Counted from the stretch's first letter, positions 21,537 through 32,190 are shown. The stretch is 64,000 bases of DNA from Podospora bellae-mahoneyi (GCF_035222275.1 NC_085886.1:2976001-3040000); one strand, 5' to 3'. Notes: generated by a model not told the origin, from the sequence alone. Translations and numbers: made by a program.

Positions 21537-23363
21537 TCATTCAAGCCCGCGAACGGTGGTGAAAGAGAGTTTGGATGGAAAGCTGCCAGCTGCAAGCGCC
21601 GATGAAAAGATGCTGGGGTAACCATATAAAATAGGCATAATGAACAGCAAGACAATATCAACGCTTACAAGCACCCCAAAGCAAACTCCGATAAAGGGTC
21701 CGTGTTGGGCTGGATCACCGACCATAACAGGTGGGTTGTAAAACCGAGGGATATGGAGAATATCATGTTCGGATAACTTGGCTGCCTCGCCAAAGATGGC
21801 GATGTCGCAGATTATGTACGGACGACCTTTGGTCTGGTGATAGCATAAGGCGTTGCCAGCACAACACCGGAAAACTGCTCCAGATACTGAGCGTAGACGT
21901 CCTTGATGAGCCCTCAAATCTCTTCGGTCATCGCACCGGTGCATGTATCCTGCGCATGTTGGAGGTCTGGAAAGAGGTCCGCGCGTTCGCTCCCGGCGAA
22001 GAGGTATTCGACATGCGGGTCCTCGCTTCTCGCCGGAGGAAGTACGATTTCGGACTCGGCTGCGTCTCGTCCTCGTGTTCCGGGGAGTGCTGCAGGTGCG
22101 CTCGCAGACGAGAGCGCCTGTTGAAGGTCGGGAAAGCGGTTTAGGTGATCCAGATAATACTTGTGAAGTGACTGATGCAAACCAAGCTCGAGATTACGTG
22201 CTTTGGCATAACGAAGACTGGTTGCATGTGCATCCATCGTCACCTTCGCAGGGAAATAGACGGCGAGGAGCTGATCAGCGACTTGGACAACGGCCGCTTG
22301 TGCGACGATTTGGGCATGAGCCACCTTTTGTGATGGCAACCGCCGGATCTTGATCTTGAGTTTGTTGTCTGCTGCTGCATGAAGATGCTTCATCACGGCC
22401 TCCTTGGTGGTTGTTATGTCCCTACCACCAGGAGTCCCAAGTCTAAAGTCAAGATGGGGAAAGACGATGTTGATTGAGAAGGAGGCAATCTGGGAAAGGG
22501 AAGCCTGGGATACGACAGCGCGGGATCGGACGAGATAGGTACTGTGCGACTTGATCTCATGAAAAGCCGGTACTATACCCGAGTCAAAAAGATTGCCCGC
22601 GTCCCGTTGCTGAAACAAGCCTACAAGCTTGGTGAGGTGGGCGTCTGGTCTTTCGCCTTAAGGAGTGCGTCGAAGCCTTTCAATGTTAAGCTCGGCATTC
22701 CAAAATAGAGAAGTAGATGTCAATGGGTGGGTCAGACGGTCCCACACAGGACGGAAGACCTCGTGCAGCCTCGGTGCAGTGCTTTGGTTGAGCTGTGGTA
22801 AGGCCGGGGACTTGAAGATGACAAAGAACGGGTGCTGGTTCTTGTGCTCGTCAACCTCGAGAGGAGAGGAAACTCCTGCTGGAGAGTAAGCTCGACCTGT
22901 CCTTGCGCGTCCACGCGCTGCTGTGTTTGAGGTAATCGGGAGGAAACGATAGCTGATCGCTAGCAAGCCATAAAGAGCCGCGAGCACACCAGGCAGGTGG
23001 TCGTCCAGGCACGAAAGATAATACTTGGTTTGTGCGCGAGCAAGCCACACTTGACCGCCAGCAGGCGGGAAGCTCACCATGTGCTGCAGAAACGTTAGTG
23101 ATGGTCAATGAAACAACCAATGTCGAAAATACCTCAATAGTAACCGTCTAAGAGCTGGGACAGGGAGGAAGCTCTGAGTAGGCGTTGACTTGGGAGATGA
23201 AGACAGCCAAAGATGTTGAGATCAAGACTGTTAAGTTGTGGGAGAGTTTGAATCGATATTATGTTTGGATTCATCACCATCTACAAACCCATCAGTGGCC
23301 GTCTAGCACAAAACACAGTAAAAGTCGAAAACATACCTCGATATCGATCGCTTTTCGGCCCAT
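21537..23363 (-). pseudogene. Decayed protein-coding gene, family not recognised
   Basis: Several long minus-strand coding segments follow one another: about 22658-23080, 21914-22672 and 21537-21840. They have normal protein composition, including a possible membrane segment near the end (GVCFGVLVSVDIVLLFIMPI), but they are separated by several in-frame stops and apparent frame changes that no good intron removes. A probable first exon with an ATG at 23363 and a GTATGT donor lies upstream, and a degraded second copy of that exon sits between it and the body. At least two of the stops would result from C-to-T change in CAA or CGA codons, which suits mild RIP, but this is inference. I do not recognise the family and see no viral or transposon hallmark. 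Degenerate repeat arrays lie on both sides. Confidence 0.6.
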
Positions 23364-23490
23364 CCTCAATACACCCCTAGTCGAGGTAGTGGGGGAGCTC
23401 TGAGGAGGTGTTGACTTGGTGGCTAAGCTGGGTTGAAGATGCTGAGACAAAGATGTTGAGACGAAAACTCTAATTGCGGGCAGTTGCAGG
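23120..23490 (-). repeat. Diverged direct duplication of an exon and its donor site
   Basis: Two related blocks, about 23125-23240 and 23338-23480, share several strings: GAGCTCTGAG/GAAGCTCTGAG, GTTGACTTGG, ACAAAGATGTTGAGA/CCAAAGATGTTGAGA and, on the minus strand, an ATTGAG or ATCGAG end followed by a GTAT donor. The spacing is about 220 bp. The copies are clearly diverged, so this is not a recent event. Confidence 0.55.
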
Positions 23491-24323
23491 GTGAATTGGG
23501 CTTCGATTTTTTTGTGCAAAACAGGCTCGCGTTTTAGGCAGGGCAACAGCTCAGGGAAGGAACGCGTGGGGTTGAGGTAACGAGGCAGGAGCGATAGCCC
23601 ACCTTCCCAAACGCTCCTTCCTTGTGAAGAGTATTGCCTGGCTTCGTTCAACTTTAATAATTACATACCTGTACGAGAGTGATGATATGATATTGACGAA
23701 ATTCCTATGGAAGGCGTTAAAGATAGCCGAGAGGAGGTGTAAAGAGCAGATGCTTGGACACCTTAGATAGCAGATCATAAATAGGACATACTGACAGGAG
23801 GGACAATGACTGGAACCACAAGGACCTTCAAAAAAGATGACATCTCTGTCATACTAATTTTGCCCTCCCCAACCGAGGTGCTATCAATGACATGACGCTG
23901 CTCTCGAGGTAAAGAGTCACAATTAGACAACAAACTTTACAGACACCCCATACTCAGTCACAGCCCCCTCAGTTACCCCGTAACGGTTTTTGGGGGGGTG
24001 GAAAGAGATGACATATCACCCCATCTCCTAACGCTGTATTGAACAAAGCTGATGATTTATACAACCTCATGATTACTTTCACCCCCCTCCCCATGCTGCC
24101 CCTCTGTCACCCATAAAAACAAAGTGTATCCCATAAACATATATACTCCTCCCCCATCCTGAACCCAAACTCCAAGCCACAAAAACGCCCATGTCCAAAT
24201 GCCTATGCTAGTACGCCACACAAAAACAAATGCTAACGATCTTTAAAGCCAAAGTCTCCTTCCCAATAAACACACCCACCTACCCACCCTAAAGAAAACA
24301 AGCACAAACAATGCTAGGTCAGG
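23364..24323. other. Intergenic between decayed gene and NIPA gene
   Basis: No gene is seen. It includes the weak repeat units at 23693-23790 and an AT-rich 3' flank of the magnesium transporter gene with several ATATA stretches (about 24030-24250). Confidence 0.5.
23693..23790 (-). repeat. Possible degenerate array (weak), opposite side of the decayed gene
   Basis: GGCGTTAAAGATAGCCGAGAG is followed by loosely matching units (GAGGTGTAAAGAGCAGATG, then GACACCTTAGATAGCAGATC). This resembles array A in orientation. The match is weaker than at the other arrays. Confidence 0.35.
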
Positions 24324-26456
24324 TTATAAAGTCTCCACACTATTATATCCCCTTCTCCCCTCACCCCCCGAGGTCCTCGCTCTAGCCAAAACCCCCCCAT
24401 CCTCTTCACTTTGAGAAGCCGCTCTTGACGGGGCAGCACTAACACCCAAAAACTCCCCTAGTGTATGACTCAAACTTCTTGCCCGCCTTCTGATAAACCC
24501 CGTTTCATTACCAGTACTTTCCACCCCCGCGCTGACAGTTTGTTGACCCTGGCCCTGACCCTGTTCCGTGTCTGAGACCTCTTCTGACGGGACAAAAAGG
24601 CTGTTTCTGAGAGAAGGTCGGTTTCGTTTGTGGGTTGGGAGGAGTTGGGTTGGGGACCCTTCCAGGTGTGATAACAATTTGTCTGTCACCACTGCTGTCA
24701 AGGTGGTGGAGAAGGGAGAGGGGGAAATAACTGGGTTTCCTCCCGCTGTTACGCCTACTGTGGTGAAGATCCTCGGATGAGGGTGGCTTCTGGGTGTGGT
24801 AGGTGGGATGGTGGTTATTGGTGGGGGAGTTGAAGATAAAGTCACCAATGGGTTATGGTCTGCATCTGAGACTGCCGCTGACGGTATAACGGAGGGAACG
24901 GAATCCGAAGAAATGGTATGTGCCCCCATCCCTGGGTGGCGGAAATGGTTATGATTAGGGGGCGTGCTGTCCCTCCATGGGCCTAACAAAGGCGCATCCT
25001 CGTGGTCTTCATCGTAATCGTCCTCGTTGATGAGAGAGGGTTTCTGCTTGGAAAGGGCGGCTAAGGGTTTGTTTGTGAAGCTCACGCGGGACGACCGCCT
25101 GGATCGTCCTACAACTGCCGAGTCGCTACCTCTGCGGGAGGAGGTCCGGGCAAGGGAGTTGGTGCCGGGATCTTGGTTGGAGAGACCGATGGTTTCTTCT
25201 ATGCCTTCGGCGTCGGAGAGGGCGGCTTCGTCTTCGTCGTCGTGGCGGGGCCGGCCGCTCGTAATGAGGAAGACGCCGAAAAAGGTGAGGAGACAGCCAC
25301 CGATGAATTTGGCGGCGCGTTCCTTGGTAGTGCGCTCAAAGTCGCGGTAGAGGACAGCGCTGCCGATGATGACGGAGAGCGTGAACAGGACGAATTGGAT
25401 CGGGATGACTTGGGTGGAGTCGAATCTCTGGAGGGCCTTGTTGAGGAAGCGGACCTGCATGATGGCCGTTGAGAGGAGGACGAAGAGAAGGACATAGGTG
25501 ACTGGAGTGGTGAAAGCACCGAGGAGGGTTGAGGAGAGCATCGAGGATACACCCTTGGTTGAAAGCGCTGTGTAGCCTCCAAACAAGCCAACCAGGCCCA
25601 AATCGATAAGAATGGTACGATTCCCGTACCGAGGGCTGATATACATCAACAGCGCAATCAGACCGCAGCTGGCGCCCATATAAATCTTGAACTCCATGGT
25701 GGTGATGGCATCCCACACCTCGTGCGGCCCCATCTTGGTCTCCTCCGAATCTGCGCTCAAGACCACCGTGACCGCGCCTCCAATAGCAATAACGACACCC
25801 CAGAAATCGCGTTGGCGGAATATCTCCTTGAAAAAGATGGGCGCTATCACACAATTCGAAACAAGAGCAACCACGCCGAGCGGGCTGACAATAGACGCCG
25901 GCGCAAAGCCATAGGCCAAAAAGTTGCCCATCTCACCCACCGTGATGAGAACCTGCCCCAACCACCAGTAAGGGTCCTTGAGATACGTCGAGGGGACCTT
26001 GGCTTCGTCACTGTCAGAGCTTCCGCTCCAGCGAGAGTCGTCGGACCTGAACAAGTGCGTGAGGGGGTCCGTCTCGGTCAAATTACGGGTTTCTTCACTG
26101 ATCTCACTCAGCACACCGTCCGAGTGGGATGTCTCGGCCGCTCCATAGCCCCCTAGTCCAGAGCTTTGCGACGCAGAATTGGCATGCTTCAGTGCCTGCC
26201 TTGCGCGCTCCCGCATTGCCACTTTGTGTCTGTGTAACCGAATATGCGCATACCGCTGGACGTTGAGAGCCAGAGCAATGAGGACATTGCCGCAGATGGC
26301 GGTTATTATGCCGATTAGACTCGACCAATTCTGGAGATCCTTGTCGGGATGGTCCCCATCGTCATGCCCACCGCCAGCATCGTTGGAAAAGGAGGGTAGC
26401 CAGCCGGGCCAGGCGCGGCCTGTTAATGGCGGACTCGAAGCTGGGTGGAGGTACAT
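24324..26456 (-). CDS. NIPA-type (SLC57/DUF803) magnesium transporter
   Basis: The start is the ATG at 26456; the open frame upstream of it has no ATG. The gene has no intron and encodes 710 residues. NIPA proteins are nine-helix carriers of the drug/metabolite-transporter fold that move Mg2+ at the plasma membrane or endosomes. Visible segments include the first helix (SLIGIITAICGNVLIALALN), the family-typical WWLGQVLITVGEMGNFLAYG followed by PLGVVALVSNCVIAPIFFKE, and later helices through to GGCLLTFFGVFLITSG. A polar insert (about residues 70-145) separates helix 1 from helix 2. The last ~270 residues are a Ser/Pro/Thr-rich cytosolic tail with acidic patches (DDYDEDHEDAPLL). The family assignment is firm, the ion inferred. 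Confidence 0.9.
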   Translation of the reverse strand: MYLHPASSPPLTGRAWPGWLPSFSNDAGGGHDDGDHPDKDLQNWSSLIGIITAICGNVLIALALNVQRYAHIRLHRHKVAMRERARQALKHANSASQSSGLGGYGAAETSHSDGVLSEISEETRNLTETDPLTHLFRSDDSRWSGSSDSDEAKVPSTYLKDPYWWLGQVLITVGEMGNFLAYGFAPASIVSPLGVVALVSNCVIAPIFFKEIFRQRDFWGVVIAIGGAVTVVLSADSEETKMGPHEVWDAITTMEFKIYMGASCGLIALLMYISPRYGNRTILIDLGLVGLFGGYTALSTKGVSSMLSSTLLGAFTTPVTYVLLFVLLSTAIMQVRFLNKALQRFDSTQVIPIQFVLFTLSVIIGSAVLYRDFERTTKERAAKFIGGCLLTFFGVFLITSGRPRHDDEDEAALSDAEGIEETIGLSNQDPGTNSLARTSSRRGSDSAVVGRSRRSSRVSFTNKPLAALSKQKPSLINEDDYDEDHEDAPLLGPWRDSTPPNHNHFRHPGMGAHTISSDSVPSVIPSAAVSDADHNPLVTLSSTPPPITTIPPTTPRSHPHPRIFTTVGVTAGGNPVISPSPFSTTLTAVVTDKLLSHLEGSPTQLLPTHKRNRPSLRNSLFVPSEEVSDTEQGQGQGQQTVSAGVESTGNETGFIRRRARSLSHTLGEFLGVSAAPSRAASQSEEDGGVLARARTSGGEGRRGYNSVETL

Positions 26457-27079
26457 CTTGGTGTTGTTGTCGTCCCCCGGCAAACTGAAGCGCACCGGTG
26501 TCGCTCGGTTTCGAGGTTGGTCATGGGTGGTTTGTGGGAGTAAGTGAGTCGGTCAGTCGGTCGGTCGGTCTAGCTGTGGGTTCCGAGTAGTGCTAAGTGC
26601 TCAGCACTCGGTACTCAGTAGTAAATTTGGTTGTAATTTCTCACACTAGATATGGGTCGTTGGTTTCGTGCCGCGATGCGAAGTGGCGCTGGCGCACCAT
26701 CGAACATGGGGGAGAAGTGGACCAGCCATCTGCCTGCCGCTCTTGTCATCCTACCCCAGTCCAGCTGGAAAGGCCTCTGATTGGCTGGTCAATCAAGACC
26801 AAAGAGACATATATCAACACCACATTTCATTCATAAACATATATGGTTAACATCTCCGATTCACCTCTCAAGTCGAAAAGCCTCCCACATGATTGTCGAC
26901 AACTTAGACTCTACGTATCAGCAGGGGGGCTGTATAAAGCCTCTGTTGAGGAGTGCCACCCGCCCTTGATATTCCCCCAAGCATGCCCAGATCACTGTTT
27001 CTCGGTCCGAGACAGACCCCGATGGGAAGCCTGCTCTTCCAAAAAAAAAAAAAAGTCGAACTGGAGGGCATCGACACCG
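26457..27079. other. Intergenic: NIPA promoter side
   Basis: There is a short CGGT/GGTC tetranucleotide run (about 26549-26570) and an imperfect repeat of GTGCTCAGCACTCGGTACTCAG near 26590-26620. No gene is seen; an A13 tract lies at about 27041-27053. Confidence 0.45.
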
Positions 27080-28229
27080 ATGTCTCCAGCCCAGTCTCTC
27101 TCGGTGGAGCTGCCAAAACTCATAGCCACCTTTCTTCACGAAAGTGTCTACTCGCCCGTCCGTCTCGCCAATGAACTAGGCTGGGAACCCACCCCCCGTG
27201 GCTACACACCACCCAAGTCCTTCGCTCTCGACGGTACTAACCCGCTCGATGTTACTTATCGTCCCGAATATGCAGACCAAAAGCCAATTTTCGGCTGGCT
27301 CGATGCATTCGAGGACTTGATGCGAGTCAACTCTGGTCTGGAGCTATCAGACTTAGACACGAAGCACGCCACCGTCCACAAATTATGACATCTTTCCTGG
27401 ACGAATAGAAGCGACCTGGAGTTCCCCAGACTTCGCCATGTGAGAAACATGATGTTTCACATCAACACGTGGTCAAACAACTCTTGGCATCTCTGGTTTC
27501 CCTCATTTCTTTGCCAGGGGGGGAAGACATCACCAAACACTCCCGAAGAGTGGCTCAAGGCTCGGGAATAGGAGAGGGAATTCTGTGCTTCCCGGGATGA
27601 GCTGATGGAGCAGCGCAAACGGTTTTAAAAACTGCTCGGCATGGATGTGAACAATATTATCCAAGCCCAATGATTTCGAGGGTGCGCAATCCCCCCGAGG
27701 AGCACCTGGCCGTGGACAAGGACGGCTCGTCTTTCTTCCGCGCATTGGCTTTGTCTCTTCCATTGATGCACTACCAGCTCCGAAATGGAGATCTGGTTGA
27801 GCATGAAGCGGCCTTGTCTCAATGACCCCCCGATCAAAGTTGGCCTCTCGCCACCATGTTGACCCTCATAAGCATGTTCACAGATCATCCTGTTAGGCCT
27901 GCCTGCGACTATAGCCTGTTGGTTAATCAGGGCCTTTTTTTCCACTATTGGGATGGCATAGTAAAAATTAGGGATAGGGTGGGCGAGGGGAAAGAATGGT
28001 TCATCAAGGATTTCTTGGAGAATCTCCATCGCCACCACTCCCTGATGCTACAAGATGTGGAGAACCCTCACAAACCTGCTCTTAAGTGGCTCTGCCAACA
28101 ATTTAGCCCCTAGAAGGAGACACTCGAGGAGGGTAAGGCGAAGTGGGACAGGAAACTGGAAGAACTTTTTGTATCGTAGACGATGTGGGAAACTTTGTGC
28201 GTCGTTAACAAGGCTTTTTTGAGGGTAAA
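27080..28229 (+). pseudogene. Decayed protein-coding gene, family not recognised
   Basis: Plus-strand segments of good protein character are broken by several stops and frame changes. The first (27080-27388) includes ELPKLIATFLHESVYSPVRL and LGWEPTPRGY. A middle part contains KDGSSFFRALALSLPLMHYQ. A later part (27856-28113) includes FHYWDGIVKIRDRVGEGKEW. The order and spacing suggest one former gene of roughly 350-400 codons. I do not recognise it, and no transposon or viral motif is visible. No candidate introns remove the breaks. Confidence 0.5.
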
Positions 28230-28726
28230 TATGGTCGAAAGGCGTATTTAGCTCTAGGATGACGCTCTAATAATGCGTCACTCCATTGGCGACAGATTTT
28301 GTGCAGGCCATTATTTCATCCGCAGGCTGATGAAGCACAGGCCATATTTCCATCGTTTCTCCGGGGGTATCAGGGCGAGGTAAGGGTCCGCTCAAAGAAA
28401 AAAGCGAGCGTGGAGTATCTAGCATGGAAGAAGAAGAAAAGGGAGCTAATCCTGGGGATATTTTGAGCATACGCACACACAACCTGACGAGCAGAAAGGA
28501 CACACAACAACCACAGTAAATCTCCCTCTTACAATACACTAACACCCACAAGAACAGCGCTTCCCAAATGCCCTTAAAAGATAGGACGACAAAACACTCC
28601 CAACCCCTCACATACAGCTCCGCCTTTCAGAAACTATAAACACCAAAAACATAAACCTACCAGAACAATAAACTAAACACCACTTGCCTAACCTCCTAAA
28701 ACACATATCAAAACCCAAAAAACTAT
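28230..28726. other. Intergenic between decayed gene and tRNA-Gln
   Basis: No gene is seen. AT-rich sequence with A/C-rich low complexity lies at about 28500-28720. Confidence 0.5.
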
Positions 28727-28844
28727 AGGTCCTACCCGGACTCGAACCGGGGTTGCCGGAAGAATTTCTCTTACGTACTTTGTATGATGGGGCACGAGAG
28801 ATTATTTTCAGAATCCGGAGTGATAACCGCTACACTATAGAACC
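28727..28844 (-). tRNA. tRNA-Gln (CTG) with 46-nt intron
   Basis: The minus strand gives acceptor arms GGTTCTA and TAGGACC with discriminator T. The A box is TAGTGTAGCGG and the B box GGTTCGAGTCC. Exon 1 is 28808-28844, ending one base after anticodon CTG. The intron is 28762-28807 (46 nt) and exon 2 is 28727-28761. The anticodon stem CCGGA/TCCGG forms only after intron removal. The mature length is 72 nt. Confidence 0.95.
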
Positions 28845-29301
28845 AATTTATTGGAATATGCCCATACAGGTCAGACAACTGCCATATCACTCATCATATG
28901 TGGTGGCGGCGTGGAACGGGATACAGAAAAGCACTCGCCAACATCTTAGCACTGAAACACCTCAAGCTCAATTCATTCCGAGGGGAAAAAAAAAAGAAAA
29001 ACAAAACCAATAAAACAATCCTATTGTATCTTCGGGTGGGGTATGTGCAATTCAAAACTATGGAATGAAATTGAACAAATGAGTGCAGTGTGACAGACGA
29101 TTGTTTGAGAACCAACCATTAAATCATACACAACTGGCGAGTTCACAGTTCTTAATGCGAAGTCATCATAGTAAAATCAAAGCAAAGCCCCCCCAATGCC
29201 TCAAAATTCATAATTACCCCTCTTACTATTTACATTTTTGAGTTCCCAACCCATGTCATTATTTCACGTTTTTATTCTGCCATCTTATTGTCCCCTTATA
29301 A
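28845..29301. other. Intergenic: 3' flank of ADE5,7 gene and upstream of tRNA-Gln
   Basis: No gene is seen. It is AT-rich, with a short A-rich tract (about 28986-29008). The half next to 29302 is the 3' flank of the minus-strand purine gene. Confidence 0.5.
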
Positions 29302-31668
29302 CTAAGCCCAGCTCTCCAAATTCCTCAACTCACACCCATTACCACCCTCCGGCCTCTTCGTCAACCTACCCAAAGTATACACCTTCTCACCAGCCTCCTC
29401 CAACCCCTTAACAACACCCTCAACACCCTCAGCAGCAACAGCAACCACCATGCCAATACCAGTGTTGAACGTCCTGCCCATCTCGGCGGGCTCAACGCTC
29501 TCGGCAAGCCACTTGAACACAGGCGGCAACTCCCACGCCGCGACATCAATCTCAGCAGAGAGGTGCTTGGGCAACATGCGGGGGACGTTTTCAGTCAGAC
29601 CACCACCAGTGATATGCGCCATACCCTTGACAGCAGCAGCACCGGGCTCAGAAGCCAGAACCTTGAGCAAAGGCTTGACATAGATCTTCGTGGGGGTCAA
29701 AAGCGCCTCGCCGATAGACTTGGAGCCGTCCCATGGGCAGGCATCTGTGTACTCAAGGCCACACTTCTGAACGACCTTGCGGACGAGTGAGAAACCATTG
29801 GAGTGAACACCAGAAGAGGTAAGACCGATGAGGACATCGCCTTCAACCATGGCATCCTTGCGGGGGAGACGCTGCTCAGCCTTCATGACACCAATGGCGG
29901 CGCCGGCAGCATCGTAGTCATCGCCAGTGTAGAGGTCAGGCATCTCAGCCGTTTCACCTCCAACAAGAGCACAGCCAGACTCGAGGCAGCCCTTGGCAAC
30001 ACCCTCAACGAAAGAAGCAGCAACGGACACATCAAGGCGACTGCAGCCGTAGTAATCGAGGAACATGAAGGGCTCAGCACCCTGGACGACAAGATCGTTG
30101 ACGTTCATGGCGACGAGATCAATACCAACGGTGTCGTGCTTGTTCATCTTCTGGGCAATGATGAGCTTGGTGCCGACACCGTCGATGGCACCGACAACGA
30201 TGGGTGCACCGGGGAAACCGGCCTGGGAGAGATCGACCTCTCCACCGAAGCCACCGATCACAGCGTCGGCGCCAGGGCGGCGGGTGGTGGCCACGGCAGC
30301 CTTGATGCGGTCGACAAGCTCGTTTCCAGCATCGATGCTCACACCAGCTTGGGCATAAGTGAGCTTGCCAGAAGCCTCTGACTCACGGAAAGCACGGTGA
30401 GCAATGTCGTTGCGGTAGTACATGCCATCAAAGTTGATGAGCTTGACGCCCTCATACGCCTTGTCAACAGCGGCACGGAGAGACTCGCCAACAGCATTCG
30501 CAGCAATGACACGGCCACCATCAGTGACCAAAACGTCACCAGTTAGCTTGGTACCAGCGTGGAAGATGGTGATATCTTGGGGAGCAGCTGACACCTGCAT
30601 GGGGATATTCTTGGGGTATGACTCGGGGTAGCCAGGGGCAGCAACCACCACGGTGGTGGAAAACTTGTTGGACACCTTGACGGGGACGTCCTCGAGGTAG
30701 GGGATAGGGCCGGCGCAGGCGTACATGATCTTGGCGAGATCGGACTCGAGCAATGGCAGAACCGTCTGGGTCTCCGGGTCGCCAAAGCGGACGTTGTACT
30801 CGAGTACCTTGGGGGTGCCATCAGGGGCAATCATCAGGCCAGTAAAAAGGCAGCCCTTGAAGGGGAAGCCATCCTTGCGCATACCATCAATGGTAGGCTG
30901 AAGAATCTCGCGCTCAACACGAGCGAGGAGCTCAGGGGTAGCGAGCTTAGTGGGCGCATAGCATCCCATACCGCCAGTGTTCAGCCCAGTGTCGCCATCG
31001 CCAATTCGCTTGTGATCCTGGGCAGCAGGCAGGGACTTGATCGTGGTACCGTCGCAGAAAGACAGGATGCTCAGCTCGTCACCAACCAAAAATTCCTCAA
31101 TGACGACCTCGTTGCCAGCATCACCAAACGCCTTGTCCTGCATGATATCCTTCAAACCCTGCTGAGCCTCCTCCTGAGTCTGGGGAAGGATAACACCCTT
31201 GCCAGCAGCCAAACCAGTGGCCTTGATGACAACATTGTGCTTGACAGTCTTCAGATACTCGCTGGCCTTTTCGTAGTCGGAAAAGTTCTCGTAGGCGGCA
31301 GTCGGGATGTTGTGCTTCTTCATAAAGTCCTTGGAAAAGGTCTTGCTGCCCTCCATGCGCGCGGCCTCCCTGGAGGGGCCAAAGACGGGGATGCCGGCCT
31401 CGCGGAAGTAGCCCTCGATACCGTCGACGAGGGGCGCCTCCGGGCCAGGGACGACGAGGTTAATGTTGTTCTTCTTTGCGAACTCGACGAGGCCGGGGTA
31501 GTCGTTGGGCTTAACGACGGTGGTGTTGGTCACCTTGGGCAACCCCGCGGTGCCGCCGTTGCCAGGAACGGCGATGATGGACTCCACATATGGCGATTGG
31601 GAGAGCTTCCAGGCAAGGGCGTGCTCGCGGCCACCGTTGCCGACCAGCAGGATCCGAAGAGACGACAT
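29302..31668 (-). CDS. ADE5,7: Bifunctional GAR synthetase / AIR synthetase
   Basis: This is the fused purine-synthesis enzyme. An N-terminal phosphoribosylamine-glycine ligase (about residues 1-430) has VGNGGREHALAWK near the start, ATP-grasp motifs and FGDPETQ. A C-terminal phosphoribosylformylglycinamidine cyclo-ligase (about 440-788) includes QAGVSIDAGNELVDRIK and GGGLTENVPRMLP. The start is the ATG at 31668, giving MSSLRILLVGNGG; the open frame extends 10 codons further but without an ATG. The gene has no intron, and 788 residues is the normal length for the fungal fusion. It acts in the cytosol at steps 2 and 5 of IMP synthesis. Two copies of GTGAGTCG lie 50 and 255 bp upstream and resemble, with one mismatch, the GCN4/CPC1 or Bas1 core TGACTC; regulation through them is speculative. 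Confidence 0.97.
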   Translation of the reverse strand: MSSLRILLVGNGGREHALAWKLSQSPYVESIIAVPGNGGTAGLPKVTNTTVVKPNDYPGLVEFAKKNNINLVVPGPEAPLVDGIEGYFREAGIPVFGPSREAARMEGSKTFSKDFMKKHNIPTAAYENFSDYEKASEYLKTVKHNVVIKATGLAAGKGVILPQTQEEAQQGLKDIMQDKAFGDAGNEVVIEEFLVGDELSILSFCDGTTIKSLPAAQDHKRIGDGDTGLNTGGMGCYAPTKLATPELLARVEREILQPTIDGMRKDGFPFKGCLFTGLMIAPDGTPKVLEYNVRFGDPETQTVLPLLESDLAKIMYACAGPIPYLEDVPVKVSNKFSTTVVVAAPGYPESYPKNIPMQVSAAPQDITIFHAGTKLTGDVLVTDGGRVIAANAVGESLRAAVDKAYEGVKLINFDGMYYRNDIAHRAFRESEASGKLTYAQAGVSIDAGNELVDRIKAAVATTRRPGADAVIGGFGGEVDLSQAGFPGAPIVVGAIDGVGTKLIIAQKMNKHDTVGIDLVAMNVNDLVVQGAEPFMFLDYYGCSRLDVSVAASFVEGVAKGCLESGCALVGGETAEMPDLYTGDDYDAAGAAIGVMKAEQRLPRKDAMVEGDVLIGLTSSGVHSNGFSLVRKVVQKCGLEYTDACPWDGSKSIGEALLTPTKIYVKPLLKVLASEPGAAAVKGMAHITGGGLTENVPRMLPKHLSAEIDVAAWELPPVFKWLAESVEPAEMGRTFNTGIGMVVAVAAEGVEGVVKGLEEAGEKVYTLGRLTKRPEGGNGCELRNLESWA

Positions 31669-32190
31669 TTTTGAGTTGTGTTTGGGGGTGGTTGTCACAC
31701 TTGCGTGACCGGAGCAAAGTGAGTCGTCCCTGACCCGGCAGCGCTCTCGGATTGCCCCTCCATTTCTGTCAAAATGAAAATCCGGGGCAGAGAAATTTTA
31801 CCCCTCCCCCGCGCTTGTTATCGACAGGGCACCGCTGATTGGCCAATTCCTGTCTGATTAGCGGATGGGGACGGAGTACGTACCTTGAGAGAAAGAGAAA
31901 AAAAAAAAAAAAGCTCAGCATGTGAGTCGGGCTGTGGAAAAGCTGGACGCAATAGCTGATGATAGAGTGAACACTGGAGCTCTCTGTGAGCTGTCGCTGA
32001 GTTCTGGCTCTCACCAGCCTTAGCGTTATGCTTCAGGGCGCCCCTTGCTCTCAGTACCAACCGAGCTGTCCAATTTCTGATCTTCACACTGCTCTATCGT
32101 GAAACCAGGGTTCCCGACTTGTTCGCCAACACCATCTGGAAACTCTCAAGGGTTGCATGAAGTGAGGAATGCAAAAACTACAAAAATGAA
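31669..32190. other. ADE5,7 upstream region
   Basis: No gene is seen. GTGAGTCG occurs at 31719-31726 and again at 31922-31929. A T-rich tract on the minus strand (about 31896-31912) lies about 230 bp upstream of the start codon. The right end is the terminator region of the neighbouring tRNA-Leu (T5 runs). Confidence 0.45.

Noticed and set aside
29803-31674. Long antisense frames (up to 220 codons) opposite ADE5,7
   Set aside because: They are shadows caused by codon bias; the minus-strand frame carries both enzyme domains without a break.
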